Positions 8,411 through 14,543 of a stretch of 57,163 nt of DNA are shown piece by piece. The position numbers and the translations under genes are program-made. How positions within the stretch are numbered: position 1 is the first letter of the stretch; the number at the start of each line of letters is the position of its first letter. The notes under the pieces were generated by a model. That model saw only the letters and a list, made by a program, of their open reading frames with translations, had not been told where the DNA came from and searched no databases. The DNA is taken from assembly GCA_018064755.1 (NCBI GenBank), contig JAGHUP010000007.1, positions 1 to 57,163 of the forward strand, read 5' to 3'. The stretch comes from Candidatus Crickella equi. GTDB lineage: Bacteria > Bacillota > Clostridia > Peptostreptococcales > Anaerovoracaceae.

Positions 8411-9082
8411 CTATTTTTTTATTCTTTCGATCTCGCTTCTGACCCATTGTGCTACAGCGTCCATGCCTTCACCTGTATTGCCACTAATTCTAAATATAAG
8501 TGCATCCGGATTAAGTGCACGGATGTGATGTTCAGCGAGTTCAAAGTCAAAATCAAAATAGTCAATTGCGTCTATTTTGTTAATTAGTATTACATCGCTA
8601 ACCGTGAACATCAGCGGGTATTTGAGTGGCTTATCATCCCCTTCAGTAATACTCCACAGCATCACATTCTTGTGTGCTCCTGTGTCAAATTCAGCCGGGC
8701 ACACCATATTACCAATGTTTTCCATTATCAGGAGATCCAAATCCTCTGTACTGTACTCTTCGAGAGCTCTAGCCGTCATATCAGCATCAATATGACACAG
8801 TCCCCCATTATGAATCTGCATAGACTTTACACCAGTTGCATCTGCTACAGTCTGAGCATCCAAAGTCGACTTGATATCTACGTCCATCTCGCCAATCTTA
8901 TACTCATCCTTCAGCATGTTAATCAGCCTAGTGAGCACCGTCGTCTTCCCTGCTCCAGGGCCCGACATAACATTGATAAAGAATGTACCATTCTTGGTCA
9001 TCTTCTCGCGATTTTCGAGCGCAACAATGTCATTATTGGCGAAAATGCTCTCATTTATTGTAATTGTTCTTACATTGCCCAT
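8411..9082 (-). CDS. hypB: HypB-type GTPase, nickel chaperone (copy 1)
   Basis: 223 aa from the ATG at 9082, which overlaps the stop of the second hypB as TAATG. HypB hydrolyses GTP to drive Ni delivery to hydrogenase or urease-type apo-enzymes together with HypA. Seen here: P-loop SGPGAGKTT, the G-domain metal motif GGLCHIDADMT (Cys and His), IGNMVCPAEFDTGA and the NKID guanine-specificity motif. The N-terminal CxxCGC high-affinity site and His-rich stretch of classical HypB are absent. The copy upstream is clearly homologous but diverged, which suggests different client enzymes or a heterodimer. An [FeFe]-hydrogenase does not need HypB, so the client is something else. Confidence 0.9.
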   Translation of the reverse strand: MGNVRTITINESIFANNDIVALENREKMTKNGTFFINVMSGPGAGKTTVLTRLINMLKDEYKIGEMDVDIKSTLDAQTVADATGVKSMQIHNGGLCHIDADMTARALEEYSTEDLDLLIMENIGNMVCPAEFDTGAHKNVMLWSITEGDDKPLKYPLMFTVSDVILINKIDAIDYFDFDFELAEHHIRALNPDALIFRISGNTGEGMDAVAQWVRSEIERIKK

Positions 9083-9750
9083 TATCTGTTCCACTCTTTC
9101 ACGTAATCTATCAGGTAGTCCGCTAGTTCGCGCACGCCCTCGCCTGTTTTGGCACTAATATAGAATATCTTGATGTCAGGATTGAGTTCTCTAACGTAAG
9201 ACTCCATCTGTGCCTTGTCGAAATCAAACACCGGAAGTGCGTCGATTTTGTTCACGACCAAAACATCACTGACCTCATACATCAGTGGGTATTTTGCTGG
9301 TTTGTCGTGACCTTCCGGCACACTGAGAAGTGTGAGGTTGATTGCAGCTCCTGTGTCAAATTCAGCCGGGCATACGAGGTTGCCAATGTTCTCAAGCACA
9401 ATAAAGTCCAGGTCATCCCTGTCAAAAGCATTGACCCCTTGTCTTGTCATATCTGCATCGAGATGACACATTCCGCCAGTATGAAGCTGTATTGAAGGAA
9501 CTCCTGCAGCCTGCATTGTTCTCGCGTCAACATCAGAATCAATGTCGGCTTCCATAACGCCCCAGCTAATCTTGCCCTCGAAGAACTGATTTAGCGCAAT
9601 CAAAGTTGAAGTCTTTCCACTACCCGGGCTAGACATTAGGTTCATCAAGCAAATCTTTCTGTCCTTGAGATCCTGTCTTAGCGTCTCAGCATCGGCATCA
9701 TTGTCCTCTAAGATTGATTCTTTTAATTCAATAATATTAACGTCTGTCAT
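9082..9750 (-). CDS. hypB: HypB-type GTPase, nickel chaperone (copy 2)
   Basis: 222 aa, tandem paralogue of the previous gene, with P-loop SSPGSGKTS, GGMCHLDADMT, IGNLVCPAEFDTGA and NKID. Like its neighbour it lacks the N-terminal CxxCGC Ni site. It starts 8 bases after the stop of the metal-sensing repressor gene and is therefore in the same Ni-regulated transcript. Both paralogues keep the Cys and His of the interdomain metal site, so neither looks degenerate. Confidence 0.9.
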   Translation of the reverse strand: MTDVNIIELKESILEDNDADAETLRQDLKDRKICLMNLMSSPGSGKTSTLIALNQFFEGKISWGVMEADIDSDVDARTMQAAGVPSIQLHTGGMCHLDADMTRQGVNAFDRDDLDFIVLENIGNLVCPAEFDTGAAINLTLLSVPEGHDKPAKYPLMYEVSDVLVVNKIDALPVFDFDKAQMESYVRELNPDIKIFYISAKTGEGVRELADYLIDYVKEWNR

Positions 9751-9758
9751 ATCTTCAC

Positions 9759-10091
9759 CTAACGCATGAATTTATCAATTGCGTTATTAAGCTCCTCTAC
9801 TGATTCATAGTCACCTTCTTTAACTGCATCAATAATGCAAGTTGAGAGGTGCTCCTTGAGTATTACGCGAGATACGCTCTGAACAGCCGAATTGATTGCT
9901 GACAGTTGAATCAATACATCACTGCAATCGCGATCATCTTCCACCATATTCTTAACAGATTGCATATGTCCGATGATGCGGGACATTCTGTTAAGAACAG
10001 CCTTCTTATTCTCGTGGCTATGTGTGTGGGTATGGCTATGAGTAGTTCCATCTGCATGTGTGTGCGTATGGGGGGATACGGTATTTGCCAT
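9759..10091 (-). CDS. CsoR/RcnR/InrS-family metal-sensing repressor with His-rich N-terminus
   Basis: 110 aa, all-helical DUF156 family repressor of metal transport genes. The N-terminal 27 residues are full of His (THTHADGTTHSHTHTHSH). The sensor ligands fall at Cys56, His81 and Cys85, spaced as in CsoR. His24 lies exactly 32 residues before Cys56, the offset of the extra ligand in the nickel sensors InrS and RcnR. That, with the divergent nickel importer and downstream hypB genes, argues for a Ni(II) sensor rather than a Cu(I) sensor. It probably represses both its own operon and nikMNQO through the G-tract repeat at 10147-10176. A copper-sensing role cannot be excluded from sequence alone. 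Confidence 0.85.
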   Translation of the reverse strand: MANTVSPHTHTHADGTTHSHTHTHSHENKKAVLNRMSRIIGHMQSVKNMVEDDRDCSDVLIQLSAINSAVQSVSRVILKEHLSTCIIDAVKEGDYESVEELNNAIDKFMR

Positions 10092-10146
10092 TATTTTTTC
10101 CTCCTAACAACGTTGAAATTGCAACGATTAATTAATTTCGTTATGC

Positions 10147-10176
10147 ATCCCCCTGCCAGGCTTACATCCGGGGGAT
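10147..10176. promoter_or_regulatory. Probable metal-sensor operator, G-tract inverted repeat
   Basis: ATCCCCC (10147-10153) and GGGGGAT (10170-10176) form a perfect 7-bp inverted repeat with a 16-base spacer. RcnR, CsoR and InrS operators are built on such G/C tracts. The right half sits in the spacer of the nik promoter and the left half just upstream of its -35 box, so binding would block transcription. Assignment to the adjacent repressor is inference. Confidence 0.6.
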
Positions 10177-10190
10177 ATATAAATTATAAT
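10162..10190 (+). promoter_or_regulatory. Promoter of nikMNQO
   Basis: TTACAT (10162-10167), a 17-base spacer and a perfect TATAAT (10185-10190), 42 bases before the nikMN ATG. It is overlapped by the G-tract operator. Confidence 0.65.
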
Positions 10191-10211
10191 CTTAAGCATC
10201 AGATAACACAA
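10183..10211 (-). promoter_or_regulatory. Promoter of repressor-hypB-hypB operon
   Basis: On the minus strand TTGTGT (10206-10211) is followed after 17 bases by TATAAT (10183-10188). This -10 box overlaps the -10 box of the divergent nik promoter in the shared ATTATAAT, so the two promoters compete for polymerase as well as for the repressor. Confidence 0.6.
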
Positions 10212-10231
10212 CATTAATTGAAGGAGAAATA

Positions 10232-11215
10232 ATGCACATTCCTGATAACTATCTTAGCCCATCAACATGCGCAGTTGTGGCAGCAGCTACAGTTCCTGTA
10301 TGGACTTATTCCATTAGAAGGATTAAGGCAGAAATACCTAAAGAAAAGATGACTTTCCTCGGTGTAGGTGCAGCCTTCTCTTTCGTTGCAATGATGTTCA
10401 ATATTCCAATGCCCGGCGGTACAACCGGCCATGCAGTCGGCGGTACACTAATTGCTCTGCTACTAGGTCCCGAAGCCGCCTGTATCGCCGTCACGATAGC
10501 CTTACTGATACAAGCTCTGCTATTCGGAGACGGTGGAATACTGGCATTCGGTGCCAACTGTTTCAATATGGCTTTTATACTGCCATACGTAGGATATTAT
10601 GCATACAAAATGATAGCTCGCATCCTGCACGCTGACCGTCTGGGCGCAGCGTCTAGAGGAAAGCTGGTCGCAGCTGGTATCGGTTCATACCTTGGCATTA
10701 ATGCAGCTGCTCTTGCTGCTGCAATTGAATTCGGTATACAGCCTGCTCTGTTCCATAATGTCGCAGGAGTTCCGCTCTATTGTCCTTATGGTCTCAGCAT
10801 ATCTATACCGGCAATGATGTTAGGCCACCTGACCATATTCGGCGCAGCCGAAGTCATATTTACCGTTGCGCTCTATGCTTTCATATCCAAGACTTCTCCG
10901 GGAATGCTGCGAGACGCCGCTCCGGCTGATACAGCTAAGAAGAATTCTTTCCCTGTGTTTATTCTGCTGGCAATTCTAATTGCAGCAACACCTCTTGGTC
11001 TGATTGCAAGTGGTACAGCTTGGGGAGAATGGGAAATCTCTGAAATTCCAACAATGACAGAGAGTTTCAGCTGGGCTTCCCTCTTCCCCGATTATTCAAT
11101 GAACGGACTCCCGGATTTTGTCGCATACATACTGTCCGCAATTATCGGAGTTCTGTTATCTATTATTATTTTCAGGTTCATCTCAGCTAAGATGAAACGA
11201 ACTACGAAATTCTAA
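10232..11215 (+). CDS. nikMN: Nickel ECF transporter substrate subunit, NikM-NikN fusion
   Basis: 327 aa. The N-terminus MHIPDNYL matches the CbiM/NikM start, where the first residues thread into the core and bind the metal ion. About 7 membrane segments follow. From about residue 225 a soluble stretch and a final helix match the NikN/PDGLE accessory part (LFPDYSMNGLPD, then a terminal TM), so this is a NikMN fusion. It captures Ni2+ (or Co2+) and is energised by NikQ and NikO, encoded next. AAGGAG lies 8 bases upstream. Nickel rather than cobalt is favoured by the adjacent hypB and sensor genes and the absence of cobalamin genes. Confidence 0.85.
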   Translation: MHIPDNYLSPSTCAVVAAATVPVWTYSIRRIKAEIPKEKMTFLGVGAAFSFVAMMFNIPMPGGTTGHAVGGTLIALLLGPEAACIAVTIALLIQALLFGDGGILAFGANCFNMAFILPYVGYYAYKMIARILHADRLGAASRGKLVAAGIGSYLGINAAALAAAIEFGIQPALFHNVAGVPLYCPYGLSISIPAMMLGHLTIFGAAEVIFTVALYAFISKTSPGMLRDAAPADTAKKNSFPVFILLAILIAATPLGLIASGTAWGEWEISEIPTMTESFSWASLFPDYSMNGLPDFVAYILSAIIGVLLSIIIFRFISAKMKRTTKF

Positions 11216-11234
11216 GATCAGAAGCAGATTCACC

Positions 11235-11948
11235 ATGATACCTGATTGGCTTAAGGAGCAAGAAGAATACAATGCCGTGCCGGATCGTGACGGTTTCCTG
11301 ACGCGCAGCATACTCTCCTTGATGAGTATGCTCGCTTCTTTTCGTACCAAAACAATCTCTTATGGTTCGAAGTACCCGGCTCCGCTCAAGTTAATAGTGT
11401 GTCTTGCGATGATATTCATCACATCACTAGCTCGTAATATGCTGATTGTTTGCACAGTACTTGCTATACTGCTAGCTCATATATGTTTCCTTAAGAATGA
11501 GTTCTTGGTAAGAACTATCTCAACTTCACTAGCGGCAGCCTTGCTTTCCGCAGTAATACTGATCCCGGCAATATTTCTAGGCTCGCCTCAGTCCATGTTG
11601 ATGGTATCCACCAAGGTCTTCGTCTCTGTAGGACTTGTAGGCATCTTGGCATCAACTACCGAATGGAACAAGCTCACCGCAGGGCTTGCAGCATTTCACA
11701 TACCGGATGTTTTCATTTTTACACTAGATATAACGCTAAAATATATAGTAATACTTGGCAATATCAGCATGGATATGCTGAACGCGCTCAGGCTAAGATC
11801 TATTGGCCACAACAATTCCAAGGCTCAATCAATGTCAGGGGTGTTGGGAGTGACATTCCTAAAATCTAGACAAATGTCTGAAGAAATGTTCCAAGCAATG
11901 CAGTGCAGAGGATTTGAAGGAGAATACAGGAGAAATAGCAATGATTAA
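11235..11948 (+). CDS. nikQ: ECF transporter transmembrane subunit
   Basis: 237 aa CbiQ/NikQ-type scaffold protein with several hydrophobic helices. It ends in the ATPase-coupling motif MQCRGFEGEYR, the A-x-x-R-G-F signature of EcfT proteins. It connects NikMN to NikO in the cytoplasmic membrane. It follows nikMN by 19 bases and overlaps the nikO start by 8 bases. Its own Shine-Dalgarno is weak, so translational coupling is likely. Confidence 0.85.
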   Translation: MIPDWLKEQEEYNAVPDRDGFLTRSILSLMSMLASFRTKTISYGSKYPAPLKLIVCLAMIFITSLARNMLIVCTVLAILLAHICFLKNEFLVRTISTSLAAALLSAVILIPAIFLGSPQSMLMVSTKVFVSVGLVGILASTTEWNKLTAGLAAFHIPDVFIFTLDITLKYIVILGNISMDMLNALRLRSIGHNNSKAQSMSGVLGVTFLKSRQMSEEMFQAMQCRGFEGEYRRNSND

Positions 11949-12612
11949 ACTTAATAATGTATGTTATGCATATGATGGTCTTGTAGCTCTGAGACACGTA
12001 AACCTCGATATTAGCAAGGGAGATACTGTCGTTCTTCAAGGTTCTAATGGATGCGGCAAGTCCACCCTACTCAAGTTACTTAACGGGCTTATCTTCGCAG
12101 AGGAAGGTGAATATTATTTCGATGGAAAATTAATCACTCAGGACGAAATGAAAGATAGTAAGTTCTCCAAGAACTTCCACAAGCGCATTGGATTCGTATT
12201 CCAGAATCCTGATGTTCAATTATTCTGCAACAATGTTCACGACGAGATTGCATTCGGTCCTGCCCAGATGGGATTGACATCTAATGAAATAGAAAAAAGA
12301 GTCAGCGATTTGCTAACTCTTCTTAACATTGACCATCTTAAGGATCGTGCTCCATATCACCTATCCGGTGGTGAGAAAAAGCGTGTTGCTCTTGCGAGTG
12401 TCCTCAGCATTAATCCGGAAGTTCTTGTGCTTGACGAGCCCTTAGCCGGTCTCGATAAGTCTGCGCAAGACTGGTTGATTGACTTCCTGCAAGAGCTTCA
12501 ATCTGCAGGCAAGACGCTCATCATTTCAACTCACGATGACAACCTCGCCCACTTGTTAGGCGACCGCATCGTTTATATGAATGAAGACCACACAATAGAT
12601 TATGTATTATAG
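11941..12612 (+). CDS. nikO: ECF transporter ATP-binding subunit
   Basis: 223 aa ABC ATPase with Walker A (GSNGCGKST), Q-loop (FVFQNP), signature LSGGEKKR, Walker B (VLVLDEPLAGLD) and H-loop (STHDD). The start is placed at ATG 11941 (MIKLNNVCYAYDG), with AGGAG upstream and the stop of nikQ overlapping; an in-frame start at 11914 would add nine unsupported residues. It powers nickel uptake. Its TAG stop is one base from the stop of the convergent gene on the other strand, with no terminator between them. Confidence 0.88.
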   Translation: MIKLNNVCYAYDGLVALRHVNLDISKGDTVVLQGSNGCGKSTLLKLLNGLIFAEEGEYYFDGKLITQDEMKDSKFSKNFHKRIGFVFQNPDVQLFCNNVHDEIAFGPAQMGLTSNEIEKRVSDLLTLLNIDHLKDRAPYHLSGGEKKRVALASVLSINPEVLVLDEPLAGLDKSAQDWLIDFLQELQSAGKTLIISTHDDNLAHLLGDRIVYMNEDHTIDYVL

Positions 12613-12613
12613 T

Positions 12614-13351
12614 CTATCCTTGGAATTCGCTCTTATTCTTTCCAAAATGCAGTTCTTTCATGCCCTCCACTTCATCGCAGATAGGCTTTAATGTGCATGT
12701 ATGACAATCTGTCGCCATACCCTCAAGAATTTTGGATAATGCCTTAGTAATATCCTGAGCCTTCTTGGCATCCTTCTTGAGTTCTACAAAATCTGCATCA
12801 TCAGCTGTTACGAAAATCAGCTTAACAGCCTCAATTGCAGGATTCTTCTTATACTGTTTGATATATGCAGCACCAACTCTCTCAAAGCTGATACCTTTAG
12901 CTACAGCATCTTTAGACACTCTTACCTGCTCACGAAAACTATCGCTTGATGAGCGAATCATATAACCCTTAGGATATACATGATACTTGACGAAGTCGAT
13001 ATCCTGAATTGCTCTGAAGAGTTTTTCAGTATCTTCATCGCCCTCACCTTCAAGCTCGTTAACCTTGACGAATGCAATTCTTGCAAAAGATGAACTGCCA
13101 TTTAGCTCGATGAGATCCTTTCCAATAACAATAATCTCATCTCCATCGACATAGTTGCCAGATGTAACCATCGAAAGATGAACAGCTGGCTTGTTGTCAC
13201 CGCCCAGCTCATAAGCTGACTCCTTCAGCATGATGAGTTGATTCGCTCCAACATCTTCCCATGCATTCGCTTCATTATATATATAACGCTTGGGTTCAAC
13301 AGAACCAAGCTCATTATTTACTTTCTCAATAATACTGTTATATAGTTCCAT
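12614..13351 (-). CDS. Truncated acetyl-CoA synthase beta (CdhC/AcsB)-like protein
   Basis: 245 aa, about a third of a normal ACS. Residues about 50-200 look like the middle domain: HVYPKGYMIRSSSD, then VRVSKDAVAKGISFERVGA, then EAVKLIFVTADD, resembling the ACS stretch with IRVSKEA.KGF..(K/R)HIGE and VQVTIFTD. The end, ATDCHTCTLKPIC (Cys216, 219, 225), parallels the start of the A-cluster region (SCTLCQSF...C). The C-terminal domain with the Cys-Gly-Cys nickel site is missing. It therefore cannot be a full acetyl-CoA synthase; it may bind a cluster or nickel, or act as an assembly factor. The homology was judged by eye. No Shine-Dalgarno precedes the ATG. It lies downstream of the hgd operon beyond a large palindrome. 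Confidence 0.5.
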   Translation of the reverse strand: MELYNSIIEKVNNELGSVEPKRYIYNEANAWEDVGANQLIMLKESAYELGGDNKPAVHLSMVTSGNYVDGDEIIVIGKDLIELNGSSSFARIAFVKVNELEGEGDEDTEKLFRAIQDIDFVKYHVYPKGYMIRSSSDSFREQVRVSKDAVAKGISFERVGAAYIKQYKKNPAIEAVKLIFVTADDADFVELKKDAKKAQDITKALSKILEGMATDCHTCTLKPICDEVEGMKELHFGKNKSEFQG

Positions 13352-13381
13352 AGTTAATAGTTATATAGTTTTTAAATATAA

Positions 13382-13529
13382 GTCGAGATAATAATCTCTA
13401 AGCGGTGGGCTTGCGGTAGCCGGTACTTAGTGAGAACGAGCAAGGACCTTGCGAAGTTCGAACTTAGTACCGCTGCGTTAAGCCGCAACCAGGCGAGAGC
13501 CGTACGCCGCGTGAGATTATTATCTCGAC
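13382..13529. repeat. 148-bp nested palindromic element
   Basis: The arms GTCGAGATAATAATCTC (13382-13398) and its exact complement (13513-13529) enclose a GC-rich interior with further pairing: TTGCGG 13411-13416 with CCGCAA 13483-13488, CGGTACT 13421-13427 with AGTACCG 13466-13472, and GCAAG/CTTGC around a GAC loop at 13440-13452. It is non-coding and unlike its AT-rich surroundings. It could be a MITE/REP-like mobile palindrome or a structured RNA that separates the hgd operon from the ACS-like gene. No T-run follows, so it is not a simple terminator. Confidence 0.75.
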
Positions 13530-13541
13530 GTTTGTTAATAA

Positions 13542-13721
13542 TTAGAATTTAATATCCTGAGGCTTGCGGTCGAAAATCTCGTTAACTCTCTTGTAGCACC
13601 ATGACAGTACCTTCTGGTCGAGATTCAGGAAATAAACCACAAACAATGTACCAGTCGCAATTCCAAGGATCTTAAGGAGCAATCCTGCAGTCTTGCAAAC
13701 ACAGCATTTATTTTTCTTCAT
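13542..13721 (-). CDS. 59-aa Cys-containing small membrane protein
   Basis: Begins MKKNKCCVCKTAGLLLKILG and ends DRKPQDIKF. AGGAG lies 7 bases upstream. A CCxxC motif precedes one membrane helix (about residues 12-31), then comes FLNLDQKVLSWCYKRV. It resembles the 78-aa protein at 20299-20535: both have a Lys-rich start, one helix, then (F/Y)LxLDxK(L/V)L and a charged tail. Each follows a HgdA/HgdB-type set (here with the activator in between), so it may anchor that complex to the membrane. No known family recognised. Confidence 0.75.
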   Translation of the reverse strand: MKKNKCCVCKTAGLLLKILGIATGTLFVVYFLNLDQKVLSWCYKRVNEIFDRKPQDIKF

Positions 13722-13738
13722 AGTAAACTCCTTTCGGC

Positions 13739-14530
13739 TTACTTAGCCTGTCCCTTCTGACGAGCAAACTCAGCTGCTCCAAGAGCTCCCATCAGCTGTG
13801 GGTCAGTCTTCAGGTTGATAACCTTGAGCTTGAGTACGTGCTCGATAGCCTGCTTCAGACCATCATTCTTAGCGCATCCACCTGTCAGTGTAATGGAATC
13901 AACAGCTCCAGCCTTCTTAGCCATTACGAAGCATCTCTTAGCTACTGCCATCTGAATTCCTGCTGCGATTTCGTCCATTGGCTTGTTCTCTCCTACAAGA
14001 GTAATAACCTCAGACTCAGCGAATACTGTGCACTGTGCAGTGATAGGAATTACATTCTTAGCAGACAATGACAGCTTGGAGAACTCAGGAAGAGTCATTT
14101 CAAATGATCTTGCCATAGCCTCATAGAATCTACCTGTTCCTGCTGCGCACTTATCGTTCATAGCAAAGTTCTTAACAGTTCCGTCTGTATCTACTGCGAT
14201 ACCCTTAACGTCCTGTCCACCGATATCGATAATAGCCTTAACTGATGGGTCAGTTACATGAACGCCCATTGCGTGGCATGAGATCTCGGAAATGTTCTCG
14301 TCAGCGAATGGAACCTTGTTACGTCCGTAACCAGTACCGATTAGATACTCGAGCTCCTCTGAGGACTTCAGGCCAACTTTGTCCAGAACTTCCTTCATTG
14401 CAATCTGAGCTGACTGCTCTGAATTAATCTTACTCTTGATAGTAGTATCTGCAACCATGTTGCCGTTCTCATCAAGAATAACTGCCTTAGTGTAAGTTGA
14501 ACCTACGTCACAACCACCATAATACTTCAT
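13739..14530 (-). CDS. hgdC: 2-hydroxyacyl-CoA dehydratase activator ATPase, HgdC-like
   Basis: 263 aa from the ATG at 14530 (GGAG 8 bases upstream); an upstream frame from 14587 adds 19 residues inside the preceding gene. It is an ASKHA-fold ATPase of the BcrAD/BadFG/HgdC family: GCDVGSTYTKAVI phosphate loop, IDIGGQDVKG, NDKCAAGTGRF with Cys128 and AQCTVFAESE with Cys167. The two Cys match the ligands of the [4Fe-4S] cluster shared by the homodimer. It hydrolyses ATP to inject a low-potential electron into the HgdA/B-type partner. It is the only activator in the window, so it probably serves both enzyme pairs encoded upstream. Confidence 0.92.
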   Translation of the reverse strand: MKYYGGCDVGSTYTKAVILDENGNMVADTTIKSKINSEQSAQIAMKEVLDKVGLKSSEELEYLIGTGYGRNKVPFADENISEISCHAMGVHVTDPSVKAIIDIGGQDVKGIAVDTDGTVKNFAMNDKCAAGTGRFYEAMARSFEMTLPEFSKLSLSAKNVIPITAQCTVFAESEVITLVGENKPMDEIAAGIQMAVAKRCFVMAKKAGAVDSITLTGGCAKNDGLKQAIEHVLKLKVINLKTDPQLMGALGAAEFARQKGQAK

Positions 14531-14543
14531 TTCATTTTCTCCT

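Noticed and set aside
7962-8528. 188-aa plus-strand ORF across hypB and the NuoF/GltD gene
   Set aside because: It runs antisense to two well-supported genes and shows no domain-like pattern.
10092-10231. NiCo or cobalamin riboswitch upstream of nikMN
   Set aside because: The gap is only 140 bp and is filled by two promoters and the G-tract repeat; no four-helix junction or B12 box was seen.
12614-13351. Functional acetyl-CoA synthase
   Set aside because: Only about a third of the length, and the C-terminal nickel site is absent.
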